64,000 nt of DNA, taken from Brachypterus glaber (lineage: Eukaryota; Arthropoda; Insecta; Coleoptera; Kateretidae). Below are positions 1 through 11,118 of this stretch, in pieces (positions within the stretch are counted from its first letter, which is position 1; each line of letters starts with the position of its first letter). Made by a program: the position numbers and the translations under genes. The notes beneath the pieces were generated by a model. That model saw only the letters and a list, made by a program, of their open reading frames with translations. It was not told where the DNA came from and did not search any database. Where the stretch lies: the NCBI GenBank assembly GCA_958510825.1, contig OY294050.1, positions 9,277,340 through 9,341,339 of the forward strand, in the 5' to 3' direction.

Positions 1-1
1 G

Positions 2-110
2 GCGGTGATTCACGAGTTTTACGATTGTCAAAATAAATTGACAATGTTGAAAAATAAGTTTAACGAACACGAAAACGTCCATAGATTTAATATCGGACCT
101 GATCTGAAAG
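2..110 (+). CDS. Gene A, penultimate exon (partial gene): unrecognised protein
   Basis: Only the 3' end of this gene is in the window. The frame starting at base 2 reads AVIHEFYDCQNK and stays open until a clean donor (AAAG|GTAAGT) at 111. The exon ends in phase 1, so its last base joins the exon at 4706. The encoded stretch is rich in Lys, Asn, Glu and His. I do not recognise the family. The joined tail is about 84 residues, charged and probably helical. The true start of this exon lies left of the window. Confidence 0.7.
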
Positions 111-203
111 GTAAGTAATTGTTCATTGTATTCACAATTTTAAATTTTGACTAGTCAAGTAAACAGGAAACATCCATAGGGTAAAAATTCTGTGCTTAAC
201 TTC

Positions 204-859
204 CAGGGCCGTAGCGAAGGAAATTTGGTGTGGGGGGGGGGAGGAGGTCAAAAATTACAACTTTTTTTAGCGCCTAAATAAAAACACTTCTTTTTTCCTC
301 GACAAAAACAGTTCATGACTAAAAAAGAAAAAAAAGGTCCCCTCAAAAAAAAAAAAGTTATCAAATTACACCTTATGGTTAAGTTACTTATATTTTTTCA
401 AGGTTTGAGAATCCTTACTTTTATATTTCTTAATCTTTAAGTTTACAACTTTTTTCACAAGATTAATTTATAATTTTATTATTTTTAATCCATGAAATAT
501 GCAAAAAATTTAATTCTAAGGTTTAAAAATCCAAACTTTTATATTTTTAAGCCATAAAATTTAAAACTTTTTTCCCAAAATTAAAAATTTATTATTTTAT
601 TTTTTTTTAACCCATGAAATATTTATTTATTCAAAAAAAAACTCACACAGGTTTCCCCAATTACAGAGTTTGTTATGTTAAGTAAATTAATAACAATATC
701 AGTGATCATTACCAGCAGGTGCAGCAAAAAAGTTTTTTATTTTGCAAATAGAAGTATTTAAAGTATCGACCCTAGAGCAAATACTATTATAGTAATTGCA
801 CATAAGAAAAATATGCAACTTTTATGTTGGGGAGGCTCCCCCCCATAACTACGGCCCTG
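204..859. mobile_element. hAT-type MITE
   Basis: The ends are CAGGGCCGTAG (204) and CTACGGCCCTG (to 859). Both sides carry the same 8-bp target duplication, TTAACTTC (196-203 and 860-867). An 8-bp duplication with CAGGG ends is the hAT signature. No transposase is inside, so this is a non-autonomous copy. It sits in the last intron of gene A. Confidence 0.88.
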
Positions 860-1486
860 TTAACTTCAATTACTTCCGAGATTATCTCAATGCCATCATG
901 AGGATGATGTTTATTAAATAAATCTTATTTTTTCAATTGATTTTTATAAAAAAAAAACGATTAACAGTTAAGAAATTTGAACATTTTTATAATATTAGTA
1001 AAAAAATATTATAGGTACTATTCTACGCGCTACGCGGTAGTTTCGAATTTCCCAAAATCGACAAAAAAATCTTGGATACAAATGTGTTTCATGAAAAATT
1101 AGGAAACTTTGAAAATGTCCGTCTGTCTCTCTGTCTGTCCGGTGTCACGATTTTTGTTAACACGAAAATGAAAAACCCTATCATTTTCAAAAAATTTTTT
1201 TTTCGTTTTTCGAAAAAAGATTTTTTTTTTGATTTTTTTTTTAATTTTAAGTATGGAGTGTAATGAAATACGTAGTATTACATATCTTCACGGCTTGTTT
1301 AATATTTACAATTATGGCGAAGGCGCTATCATTGATATAAAGATTTTCTTATTTTATTTTTTTATTTTTTATAAACTGGAGATTCTGGAGGGTTAAAAAA
1401 AGGGATTTTGCCATACACATGGTACAATTTGAGTTACGTTTGGACTTAAAAGTTCCCATATATCTGATATTTTATAACATCTTCTA
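860..1486. other. Intronic stretch with a dispersed repeat
   Basis: From about 1020 to 1260 lies a repeat with the hallmark GAAAATGTCCGTCTGTC. Related pieces occur near 41055 (+), 44190 and, inverted, near 61570. The rest is AT-rich intron with no recognisable feature. Confidence 0.4.
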
Positions 1487-2220
1487 CAGGGTGATCCATA
1501 ACTGGCATGCCAAAATTTAAGAGGTGATTCTAGATCCAAAAATATAAAAAAAGTTCCTATAAAGGTTGGTCCGGAAATGACCCCTAGGGGATTTAGGGCC
1601 CTTTAAAATTGTAATAAAAATAATGTTTTTAATTAATAACTCGGGTACCGTTTAAGCTAGAGCGGCGAGCTTTTGCATGTATACTAGTATTAATAAGGGC
1701 AATAAGTTTATGTTAATTTATTTTTTTAATTTATCCAGAGGCGTGCCCAGACGGACAAAATATATGAGGCTTAAAACATTTTTGCCCCAAACTTTTCTAT
1801 GTGTATGTTTTTTGGATTTGTTGTAAAAAATATAGATTTCTAGAGTAAAAATACATATAAAATATCATATAGTGTAACACTGTAGGAGCAACCGTTATCA
1901 AAAAAAAAATGCAATTAAGAGAAAGTAACATTTTGTGCCACCAAAAACGTTACTTTTTAAAAGGCTATTACTCCTTTAATATTAAATTTAGGTGTTTTGG
2001 TGTATGATACTTTTTTGCTCAGTTTTAAATGAAGAATCACCCTGCAGCATTAAAATTTTATTGGTGCTTTTTTTTTGTTCCCCATTCAATACGTCATCTT
2101 CGAAGGGCCGTAGCTCCCTTAGGGCTCATTTCCGGACCAACCTTTATAGAAACTTTTTTTCATATTTTTGGATGTAGAATCACCTCTTAAATTTCGGTAC
2201 GCGAGTTCTGGAACAGGCTA
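1487..2220 (+). mobile_element. MITE family A, copy 1 (TA-flanked, long TIRs)
   Basis: Starts CAGGGTGATCCATAACTG next to a TA and ends GAACAGGCTA before a TA. The outer ~150 bases of both ends are inverted repeats of each other (for example GGTTGGTCCGGAAATGA near the left end and its complement near 2130). Copy 2 at 11119-11850 matches almost base for base. No transposase reading frame is present. TA duplication and long TIRs suggest Tc1/mariner-type mobilisation. Confidence 0.85.
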
Positions 2221-2665
2221 TATATCGATACCCACTTTAGTGATTTTAAGTAAACTTTTGCTTAAAGTGGACTGTGGAGAAACCTGAGTAGTACCACCAT
2301 GTGTGTCTTTTTTTAAGGCGTTTATGAGTATAATTCAAAATGGGTCTAACTTGAGTTACATCCTTGTTGCTTGGGAGTGTCGATATATATTTTTTTTATT
2401 TTTTAAACATTTTTTTTAAGGTTTAATTTTTCATTCAAAATGAGAAAAAAGAAATATGAGCATTTAAAATAATGGCAAAATATATTAAAAATGTAATATT
2501 TTAACTTTGATTTTTATTTATTTAGTTTTTTTAATAATGTCTGCATAATTTAATTTCAAGCAGCAGTGAATGTGATAATCACACAAATTTTGCAGGTCTG
2601 TGTGTATTAGTATATTTTTCTAATAAATATTTTTAAGAAAGCTTTATGGAGCTTTCTTTTAACTA

Positions 2666-2934
2666 CCCAGACAGCACATAATAACCATTAGATATCCATT
2701 AGACAGCCTTATATCCACTGAACTTCCAGTCCATGATGGATATACTAAAAGTACAGCATGATGAATATCCATGGATATCTATATGACATCTGCTATATCC
2801 TGGACATACGCGGACATTTGGATATCCATGGGATATCTACTGTCAATCCAAGATATCCACTGTATATACTGGATATCCAGAAAGTATATCCCCTGGACAG
2901 CTATAGCTATAGTAGTAATTACGTGGTGTCTGGG
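2666..2934. mobile_element. TIR element with internal ATATCC repeats
   Basis: The ends are CCCAGACAGCAC and GTGGTGTCTGGG, flanked by TA on both sides. The inside is a degenerate array of GGATATCCA-like words. Its ends resemble those of the element at 12284-13146, so both may belong to one family. Confidence 0.75.
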
Positions 2935-3092
2935 TATGTAATATACACTAAACTAATAAGTGTCACTTTCACCAACCAGATTCGATTTTTTATTTTTAAG
3001 AAATGTCAGTTTTTGAGGTGACATTTTTGATGGTGTTAAAAACAAGCTCTAGAAACCTTGCTTCATTAACTATACTTTCTATAGATAGGTAG

Positions 3093-3521
3093 AACCGGCA
3101 CACAAAAAAAACTCGAGTTCGGCAGAACAGAGTAGTAATTTCTTATGTATTTTGGGTCGCTGAATCTGAATCCGAGGTCAGAATTTAAAATTTAGCGATT
3201 AAAATGGCGACTCCAATATGGCGGATTAGATTTTTTAAAGTTGTTCGGATTTGATTGAAACTTGGTACTCAAGGGTTTTTGAGGACGCTGATTACGAATC
3301 TGGTGCCAGTTTTCCAAAATTCAAAATGGCGGGTCCAATATGGCGGATAGAAGTTGCTCGGATTTGCTTAAAACTTGGTACTCGGGGATTCGTAATCAGC
3401 GACCTCAAAAACCCTCGATTACCAAGTTTCAAGCGAATCGGATTATTTTTAAAAAATTCCGCCATTTTTGGTCCGCCATTTTTAATTTTAAGCACTCAAG
3501 ATATATTTTTGTGTGCCGGTT
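3093..3521. mobile_element. Foldback element (AACCGGCACACAAAAA ends)
   Basis: Left end AACCGGCACACAAAAA and right end TTTTTGTGTGCCGGTT are perfect inverted repeats. Inside, modules such as CCAATATGGCGGAT and GGTACTCGGGGATTCGTAATC occur on both strands, so most of the element can fold back. The reading frames over it on both strands are by-products of this palindrome. Confidence 0.75.
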
Positions 3522-4393
3522 TAATTAAAAAAAATATTCGATTAATCGATACAATTGTATCTAAAAGTGCCATTTTTTGTATAATAAATATGTACGAAAA
3601 GTTTTACTTTTCGCACTAGTTGTATTGAAACTGATGACATTTCAACTCTAATCTCAAATTTGTTGTCAGAAATACATTCACGTTTTTTATGGAAAATGGC
3701 TTTCGCTCAAAAATTCTGAATTTTTAGTATGATGTAGATTTCATCTTTTTGATCAAAAGCCTCCATTGACCCAACTTGATCCGACGGCTGGTTTTTGAGG
3801 TCAAAAAGTCAAAAACAGTAAAATTTTATTTTTGTTTTTTAACTAAACTGAAATAAAAAACTTTACATCAGGTTTTTTTCTTATTGTATAAGCAACGTGT
3901 CTATTTCTTAAGATATAATTATCGAATAAAAAATTGTGTATGATACACGGACGTTAACTGTTTTTAGGGCGATTAGTGTTGCCAACCCTGAGCTCGGTTG
4001 GTAATTTTCGTAATTGCCCCAAAAACAGTATTTTTCGTCCTTGTATCATAAACTACTATTTTATTAATTAATTGAAAAATTTGGTACATTTTTAAAAATG
4101 TAGAAAAATATATTTGTAATAATTTACTATTTTACTAGTACTAGTATAGTTCTTGAAACCTTAGATTGATTCATTTTTTGGACGTTCGCTAGATTTTATC
4201 CAGTCTGTGCTTTTAGCAGCAGATGTCGCTAACTGTTATTACTGTTCCTTAAAATTATTTTTCTACTCCATATAAGTATGAAGTCATATAAAGAAAAATT
4301 AAAAGCAAGAGTTGTATTTAGAAAAATGTTATTTTATTATTTTATTTATTTGTTAGGGACACAGTCTCATCGGCTATGCCGCTTACTGTTGTA

Positions 4394-4394
<1 letters not shown>
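3522..4394. other. Intronic stretch without recognisable features
   Basis: AT-rich intron of gene A. I see no exon-like segment or bounded element here. Confidence 0.4.
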
Positions 4395-4441
<47 letters not shown>

Positions 4442-4456
4442 CATAATAATAATAAT

Positions 4457-4516
<60 letters not shown>
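4395..4516. repeat. (AAT)n microsatellite
   Basis: About 40 nearly perfect AAT units with rare CAT/TTAT interruptions. The poly-Asn frame over it is an artefact of the repeat. Confidence 0.97.
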
Positions 4517-4517
<1 letters not shown>

Positions 4518-4705
4518 TAGCACATGGAAAAGATTTGATTTTCACAGTTGTCCTTATACTGATATGTGGCTCTGAAGAGTGCTAAAAAGCACGAAATCGA
4601 TCAGTCACTTCGGTTTGGACGACTGTGTTAATCAAAACAAAAGTAGTTTTAAGGAGTAGTAAAATAGTAAATTATTAGAAATACTATTGTATTGTTTTCT
4701 TTTAG

Positions 4706-4851
4706 TTACAAAAAGCCTTTTTGAGATTAGTTCGAGCTCAGAACCAGCAACAGAGGAAATAGTTCAACAAGCCAAAAGCAGATTAAAACAATTAGAAGAG
4801 GAGAGTAAAAATATCGAAACTAGTTTTAAAAGAATTGCTACAAAATATTAG
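4706..4851 (+). CDS. Gene A, last exon: C-terminal coiled-coil tail
   Basis: The acceptor TTTTCTTTTAG ends at 4705. With the G carried over from the previous exon the frame reads VTKSLFEISSSS and continues through a Gln/Lys/Glu-rich helix (EEIVQQAKSRLKQLEEESK) to a TAG at 4849. The phase of both exons agrees, which supports the join. The tail has the charge pattern of a coiled coil. A poly(A) signal follows 45 bases later. The function is unknown; a small cytoskeletal or complex-scaffold subunit would fit, but nothing here proves it. Confidence 0.75.
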
Positions 4852-4895
4852 TTTTATGATCCAGTTATTGTAATATTTATTAATTATTTATTTTG

Positions 4896-4901
4896 AATAA
4901 A
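4896..4901 (+). terminator. Poly(A) signal of gene A
   Basis: AATAAA 45 bases after the stop codon, followed by T-rich DNA. Confidence 0.6.
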
Positions 4902-5193
4902 AAATTACTTTTTTGTCTTGTTTTTTATTTTTGATCCTAGTTTTTTTACATATTCTAGAATCTAGATCAGCTAAGTTAGAATGTCAGATTATATAGAATT
5001 CAAGCTTAAGCTTAAGGGTATTTTTTTAATGAAAAAAAGGGTTCATATCGTATCATTTATAAAGTACATAAAATTTCCAACCATTTTTATGTTTTTTATT
5101 TTGTTTATTTTCTCAGAGCATAAAATGAATAATGAACAAAAAAAATATATTTTTAAGAAACGCTCCCCGGACATTTTGTAACCGGGTATTTTG

Positions 5194-5344
5194 CAGGGCC
5201 GTGTCGTAATTTTTTTAGGCGAGGCAAAACCATATTTATGATATCAAAAAAAGGTCAAATATTATAGGTAGTTATAATAGTTGACTATAGTAAAAAAGAA
5301 CGATCTATAAGCTTTGCTTTGCCTCACCCTACCGCACGGTGCTG
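5194..5344. mobile_element. Small hAT-type MITE
   Basis: Starts CAGGGCCGTG and ends CGCACGGTGCTG. It is flanked by GTATTTTG (5186-5193) and GTATTTGG (5345-5352), an 8-bp target duplication with one mismatch. A subterminal inverted pair (AGGCGAGGCAAA / TTTGCCTCACCCT) extends the TIR. It lies between genes A and B. Confidence 0.8.
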
Positions 5345-5610
5345 GTATTTGGTGTCCGGAGTATTTTGAACTGGATGAGTAAAATTAGATTAAGAGTTAT
5401 GTAAAAATAAACATAAATTACATTGCATTGTTCTTAAAACATATTATTTTTTCTAATTTAAGTATAAGAACAATTACTTTTTAATAATATTTAGAGCATA
5501 CAATACTTATGTTACGTGAATAAAACTTTCCTTTACGATATGCCCTTTTAAACATAATAGGCCATTTTATCGAAATTCTATTGTCACGAAACATTATAAG
5601 TAATACCACA

Positions 5611-5967
5611 ATGCATTTTTTCAACAGTTTAATTCAGAATTTAACATCGGCAATGCTGTTATTTATAACATTTGTAATTTTTCAAACGGTGCTAGCACAT
5701 AACGATACAAGTGAAGTTTTAATAGCTCAGAGTTACCCTGGAAATGGAACTAAAACAACTGAAAATAAAACGGTTGCTATGCAACGAATTACTCAGCCTT
5801 TTCAGCAAACTCAGCAAATTGAAAGAGCTGTGCATTTGAATGAAAATTTTACAGTTCTCGGCAAAAAAGAATTTAAACCCAGTCCGCAACTGGATGTTCA
5901 GTATGAATATAATAAGTTTCCAGTGGTGCCTGCATATCCAGAGGCAAAACAAATAAATAATTTATGG
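5611..5967 (+). CDS. Gene B exon 1 (signal peptide)
   Basis: The ATG at 5611 is chosen because a typical signal peptide follows directly. Exon 2 must be joined in phase 0, because an in-frame TAG sits right before it. Phase-0 donors are weak: TGG|GTGATT (exon end 5967) or CTG|GTATAT (exon end 6045). I use the first because the DNA after it turns AT-rich and the later part holds a small palindrome. An unseen extra exon is possible. Confidence 0.65.
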
Positions 5968-8900
5968 GTGATTATATTTAAAATTATCAAAAACGTGCTT
6001 GGTTTTATGAGACTAGACCTATCTACCAGCAGCACCCCTCTGCTGGTATATAGTTCAGTTTTGTCAACTTTTCAATTGAAGACTTTTTTCCCAGAAAAAC
6101 AAGTGATGACAAAAAAAAGCTCCTGAACTAAATTTTTTTTAACTTTTTTATTGTGATTGAGGGCTGTCCCCCCAATCCCCCATGTCTACGTCTCTGTGCA
6201 CCAGGGGTTATTTTAGCTTGCAGCTGGACACAAAATGACCCAGCAAAGCTTTACCGACGGGCCATCACTGGGCCATCACACTGGTTGATTGCCGAGTGAT
6301 GGCACGTCAGTAATGTTTTGCTGGGGTGCGATGGGAAATTAAAATGTGTCGTGTTAAATTTGTATTTGTGCGGTAAAAAATAAATAAATTTATTAAAAAT
6401 GTTACAAACACAGTAAAAAATAATGTTTAATTTTTATTGATCGTGATGCATTTTTGTATATTATTTTGGCCCTTTTTTTCAAAAATTTTAAATTTTTTGT
6501 ACTTTAAAAAAGGCAAAAAATCCTTTTAGGTTGAGCATTATAAACAAAAAAAAAAACAAAAAAAAACAAAAAAAAAATAAAACAAAAATAATTAGATTAT
6601 TCAACAATGCCGAGTTCTTTGTTTAATTGTAAATTGGGAAAAAAGCTTAAAATATCCCCTGGTAGGTACATTTTGATTTTCTGCAAGAAGAATTTTGATT
6701 TTCTGCAAGAACATAATTTGTTTGATTGAAAGAAATAATAGCTAAAAGTTACTTCAAAAACAATTATTTTGCTTAAAAAAATACGCTTAGTAGGAGAGCT
6801 CATAAAATTTAATAAGAATATATCGTCGGCTTACAAGTAAAGAGCACTAAGTCCAAAAACATGGTTTTGAGATATTGACAAATTTAACTTTCACTGTTGT
6901 TTTTTAATTTTTGTAATAATTGTTACAAAACTGCACGTTTCGCCAAACAAACACTCAGTCGCTTAGTGCAGAAACATTTGAAATAATCTACAAGTAAAAC
7001 GCACTAAGTGACTTAGTGCCTATTGCCAGATAAAATTTTATTCAAAATCAAACTGGTGCGTTTTGTATAGTGGGAACTCTCTTAGCAGTCCACCTAGAAG
7101 TTAGTTCGGTTTACCTGTACATAGATCATCAAAAATTAATTACAGTACCCTAAAAATCCCATTTTTGCAAAAAAGTGACTTAGTGCCTTTTACTTGTAAG
7201 CCGACGATATATATTTATAAATATTTAGGTAAAAAATTATTATCTTAAGTTTTGTACATTTTTCATAATATGAAAAACGTATATTTTACCGTGCGTGTCA
7301 AAAGATCCCTGAACTGTTTAAGAAATCAACTTAAAATTTGGTTTATACCATAGGTATATAAATCTTTGATTTTTTAGTAGTCATAATGGATGGGCAAGGG
7401 TGATTTTTTTCTAAATATATTACTACTAGTAATGGTAATTGGTATTACATGTCACCCTACTTGTAATACATAATTCAAAGTTTATATATATATTTTTATT
7501 TTACTATGTAGGTATTTGTTTTTTTTTACCTTTTTTAAGGAGGTTAAAAATTGTTGAAAATGGAAAATATCGTCAAAAATTCTTAAAAAATAAATCAAAC
7601 AATTTTTGTTTAATGATTACATTATAGAAAAACGTAAATTATATTTTAACTTAATTTTAAATAATACATAATAAATAATAATAAATAAATAAAAACTTAA
7701 AAATAATAATACCTAAATACAAACTTAAAAAAAAATAAAAAATCATATTTTTAGCCAAAAAAATTAAAATTCAACACCATAAAAAAAGATAATTTAATAA
7801 GCCTTAAAATTATGTATCACACTACTTCCCTTTGTATTAAAAAAACCCTTTCTTGCCACCCGCCTTCATTTTGCCCCCTAAAAATATTAATTATATACCA
7901 AATAATTACTTGTATTATGCTATTTACGTGGTCGAAATTTCAGGGTAATATTCTAAGCAGGAGGGGGACGGAATTTAGACACGTACTGTATAATATATAA
8001 TCACCTTTATTTTTTTAGGCCAATAATGACTATTCATCAGATTCTAACGGATACTCGACAACGGATTATCCATGGACCAGCAAAGTAACATTTCCCGAAC
8101 CGTCATATGGAAATGATGTAAAAATACAGGAAAAACCATACAATTTCTACGAAAATTCCCCTGGTCCAAATTACCTTGCACCCGGACAAAAATCTTACAA
8201 CGATTTGGGAAATCATGGATTTAATTTTAACAAACCTGTTCCGTTAAAAAGTAAAACACCTTTTGAATATAATTTAATGGAAAAACCTGGGCCCATCCAT
8301 AAAACATATGAACATGAGTATGGTGGTCATGGGCATGTTGGCCACAGTCAATATGGAGTATCTCATTATGACCCATGGAAAAAAATCATCAAAATTCTAA
8401 CCGCTTTTATTCCTATAGGACTTTTAATTAGTGCCCTTACGCCTTCGGTCATTACCGTTCAAGCGGTAAATGGAACAGCGTAAGTTTTAGTTACATCGGC
8501 CTTAGTGCAACTAAGATTGCCGATGTATTGAAATCTTTGCCGAAAAGTCAAAATCTTTGACCATGTTTTTTCACATTTCTCGACGTTTTATTTTATTATC
8601 CTTCATATAAGTGCTAAATTAATAAAATAGAATAATAATTGCCTTAATTATAACCAAAAAACGCTAAAAATAGTTTTACCCCATTCTTACCCCCTTACGA
8701 TAAGAATAAGGATACGATAAGAAACAATATGCAAAAAAAAACGCTTATCGATATCGTATTTAGAAATGGAGTTCTCGAGTTTACAGTCAGACAGACATAC
8801 AGACAGACGTACGAAAAAAAATTTTTCACTGAGACAGGTCTAAAACGTCGAGACATGTGAAAAAAAAATGGTAAAATTTTTTGACTTTTGGGCGAAGATT

Positions 8901-10202
8901 TTAATATATTGGCACTCTTAGTAGCACTAAGTGCCGATGTAAAACCCACAAAAAAACTAATATAACATTATTTAAACACAAAAACATTTTTAGACAAACT
9001 CGATATAGATCTGAAGCAAAAACTAAGGAGTTTACTAAATCTTTGATATCGTCATTGTCCTATTTTGAAAACTTAAATGGTAAAGGCTGCGAACAAAGAA
9101 TTTTTTGTGAACTGTTATTGTCAGCAAGCCAGTCGTCAAATCCAGAAAAAAATGTACAAAACCTATTGAATAATATATCTGAACAGTAAGTTTCTATTTA
9201 TCAGTATTAAAATAATAGAGTGGGTGTCAATCATGGCTGCAGCCCCCCTTTAACTTTTTTTTTAAAGAAAAGAGTTTTCGTCTGATACATAATTTTAAAG
9301 CTCCTAAAATTCTCTAATCAAAAATATATTTTTCATTTTTTTCAAAATTTTTTTGAGGGGTTAAAAAACGTGTTGAAACTGGGAATTTTCGTCAAAATTT
9401 CTTATTTTAAAAATGAAACAATTTTTGTTTAACCTCTTCCGCTCCAGCCGGTTTTTTTTAAGGTACAGGTCCCCACACCAGATCAAAATATATATGGAAA
9501 TCCCGTAAACAAATATCCAACTATGGATATTGTGGTAAATTTTGCTATACCTAAAAATATCCATACATGGATATAATGGAGCGGAAGGGGTTAATGTTTA
9601 ATTTCATGATATAAATGAAAAATTCAAAAAATATATAGAAAAGCTGCATTTTTTTAACAAAAAAATTGAAAATTCAACAGCTTAAAAAAAATTAAAAGTG
9701 GAAAATTATAAAAGCCAAAAGAAAATTTAAAATGTTTTAAAATGATGTATCATACGACCCTCATTTCAATAAAAAAAAGTTTCCCCTTGCCCCCCTGCCT
9801 CCATTGTGCCCCTAAAAATTATTAAATATATACCAAAATATAACTTGGGGCATGTTATTTAAGTGTTCCAATTTTCAAGTTAATGTCTTAAGTAATTCAG
9901 CAGTTAAAGGGGGGGGACGAACCTTAGTCACGCACTTTATGTAGGTTCTCTTAACAATTTGTTGGGTGTACCCATATTTTAACAATTTTGGCGCAAGCGC
10001 ACAGTAAATTTTAGTTTTAAGGACTTGCAAAAAATGACGTAAGTCTTAAAGAAGGTCTTCTTGTATATTTGTTTTATTTTTAATATTTTTCAGAGATGGA
10101 AATCTTCCAGAAAAAACTGAAGATATGAAGAGAATATTCCAGGCTGTAAAAGACCAAGATTGTAATCAGATAGTTTGTGACAATATAAAAAATCCAACTT
10201 AG
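5611..10202 (+). CDS. Gene B: secreted four-cysteine protein (split gene, 4 exons)
   Basis: Exons: 5611-5967 (end uncertain), 8019-8479, 8994-9185, 10094-10202. The ATG at 5611 opens a clear signal peptide (residues 1-29, ending QTVLA). A Tyr/Pro-rich middle, a His/Gly-rich patch (HEYGGHGHVGHSQYG) and a hydrophobic stretch (IPIGLLISALTPSVITV) follow. The C-terminal domain has cysteines as CEQRIFC, 48 residues, CNQIVC. Genes C and D share this architecture and spacing, so the three are paralogues. CEQRIFCE recalls the start of the insect DM4/DM12 module, but the last box is C-x4-C and the match is not secure. The signal peptide implies secretion; the hydrophobic stretch could also anchor it. 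Function unknown. Splice phases 0, 2 and 2 are consistent across all joins. Confidence 0.85.
6046..6819. other. Gene B intron 1, first part
   Basis: AT-rich intron. Around 6240-6330 is a moderately GC-rich segment with GGGCCATCACTGGGCCATCAC. 6540-6590 is an A-rich run. No exon recognised. Confidence 0.35.
6820..7210. mobile_element. TIR element (ATATCGTCGGCTTACAAGTAAA ends)
   Basis: Left end ATATCGTCGGCTTACAAGTA and right end TACTTGTAAGCCGACGATAT are inverted repeats. The word GCACTAAGT and its complement recur inside, including a palindrome near 7008. It lies in gene B intron 1. Confidence 0.8.
7373..7980. repeat. Degenerate copy of MITE family B
   Basis: Shares blocks with the intact element at 59274-59974 and with 9225-9935: a GGTTAAAAATTGTTGAAAATGG-like block, a CAATTTTTGTTTAATGATTA block and the block around GTATCACACTAC. 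Ends not identified. Confidence 0.5.
8019..8479 (+). CDS. Gene B exon 2
   Basis: Acceptor TTTATTTTTTTAG ends at 8018; donor ACAGC|GTAAGT at 8480 (phase 2). It encodes the Tyr/Pro-rich middle, the His/Gly patch and the hydrophobic segment. Confidence 0.88.
8494..8939. mobile_element. MITE family C with hairpin ends
   Basis: Begins CATCGGCCTTAGTGC and ends GCACTAAGTGCCGATG, flanked by TA. Each end is itself a palindrome (CATCGGC...GCCGATG within about 33 bases), so each terminus can form its own hairpin. A truncated copy lies near 44065-44430. The element fills gene B intron 2 almost completely. Confidence 0.82.
8994..9185 (+). CDS. Gene B exon 3 (first cysteine pair)
   Basis: Acceptor ACATTTTTAG ends at 8993; donor GAACA|GTAAGT at 9186 (phase 2). 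Encodes QTRYRSEAKTKEF and then the CEQRIFCELLL box. Confidence 0.9.
9225..9935. repeat. MITE family B, diverged copy
   Basis: Shows the family blocks (CCCCCCTTTAACTTTT near the left, TTTAAAGCTCCTAAAATTCTC, GGGAATTTTCGTCAAAATTTC, GATGTATCATACGACCC, right block ending GTTAAAGGGGGGGGACG). It lies in gene B intron 3 and is itself split by the TTAA-flanked element at 9433. Confidence 0.6.
9433..9590. mobile_element. piggyBac-type MITE
   Basis: Ends CCTCTTCCGCTCCA and TGGAGCGGAAGGGG form TIRs and are flanked on both sides by TTAA (9429-9432, 9591-9594), the piggyBac target. It is nested inside a family B copy, so it inserted later. Confidence 0.8.
10094..10202 (+). CDS. Gene B exon 4 (second cysteine pair, stop)
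   Basis: Acceptor ATATTTTTCAG ends at 10093. Encodes DGNLPEKTEDMKRIFQ and then CNQIVC, ending KNPT and TAG at 10200. Confidence 0.9.
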
Positions 10203-10215
10203 GTCCCTAGGGATT

Positions 10216-10221
10216 AATAAA
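10216..10221 (+). terminator. Poly(A) signal of gene B
   Basis: AATAAA 14 bases after the stop codon; the 3' UTR appears very short. Confidence 0.55.
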
Positions 10222-11118
10222 TTTAATATTTTGTACATTATAAATTATAATATATTTAGATCCGCGTTAAGCTTTATTAGTCATATTGACAACTCGGCCA
10301 TTCTTTTGCAACCGGTACCGAGTACCAAAAAAAAAGTTAAATTAAATAAAAAAGATCCTAGGTAGATAAAAATTTACTCTTTAAGTTCAGATAATATGTT
10401 TTTTCACTGCTAGCTTTAGAACATACCATTATTTATCATGTTTCGAGACTGTGAAATCAATTTTCTTCACCTATAGCAATAATAATTTTTTTCTCTCCTA
10501 TAGGACTTCTACTATATATAATAAGTCCAATCAATAAGAATAAATGCGCTGGTAGTGAAAAAAATAATACATAAACCACCGTAGAGAAGGCTATTATAGC
10601 CTCGCACTCTTAAATCTTAAATTTAATACGCTCGGCTATAAAAAATGTATTCTCTACCTTGGTATATAATTACTATTATGTCATCGTAATTCATTACTGT
10701 GTTTTTATTGCTTAGTTACCAACTACATAATAGTGTACTTTATGGCCGTGCGGGCAGGCCACTTACAAACCCTCGGGACAGAGGCCCTCGGATTTGTAAG
10801 CTCGTCGCCTTCAGGGCATAAACATCTACTTAATACCCTTGGTACATAAATAACTATTTCAGATTTTTTCTGTTTTTTTAATGATTTTTAGTTTTTTTTT
10901 TGTATTTTATGTTTTTTAATACGGGCATAACTTTGGAAAACGAGCAGGTGGGATTTGGATTCAGTAGATTAATAACACCAAGACATGCAGGAATCCGATC
11001 CCGAAAGACGTTTTTGACAGGGGAAAGCCGTGTTTTTTGTGTAAATATAAAAAATAATTATTAAATTCTTGTTGCATTATAAGTTGTTTCATTAGGGATT
11101 ATGAATTATATATATATA
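10222..11118. other. Intergenic DNA between genes B and C
   Basis: Holds a few small inverted repeats: CACCGTAGAGAA (10576) against TTCTCTACCTTGG (10650), and a hairpin with CTTACAAACCC at 10762 against GGATTTGTAAG. No gene seen. Confidence 0.4.

Noticed and set aside
3251..3619. Overlapping frames of 122, 67 and 62 codons on both strands
   Set aside because: They lie on a foldback element; the strand symmetry explains them.
4376..4585. Poly-Asn reading frame
   Set aside because: Translation of the AAT microsatellite inside a gene A intron.
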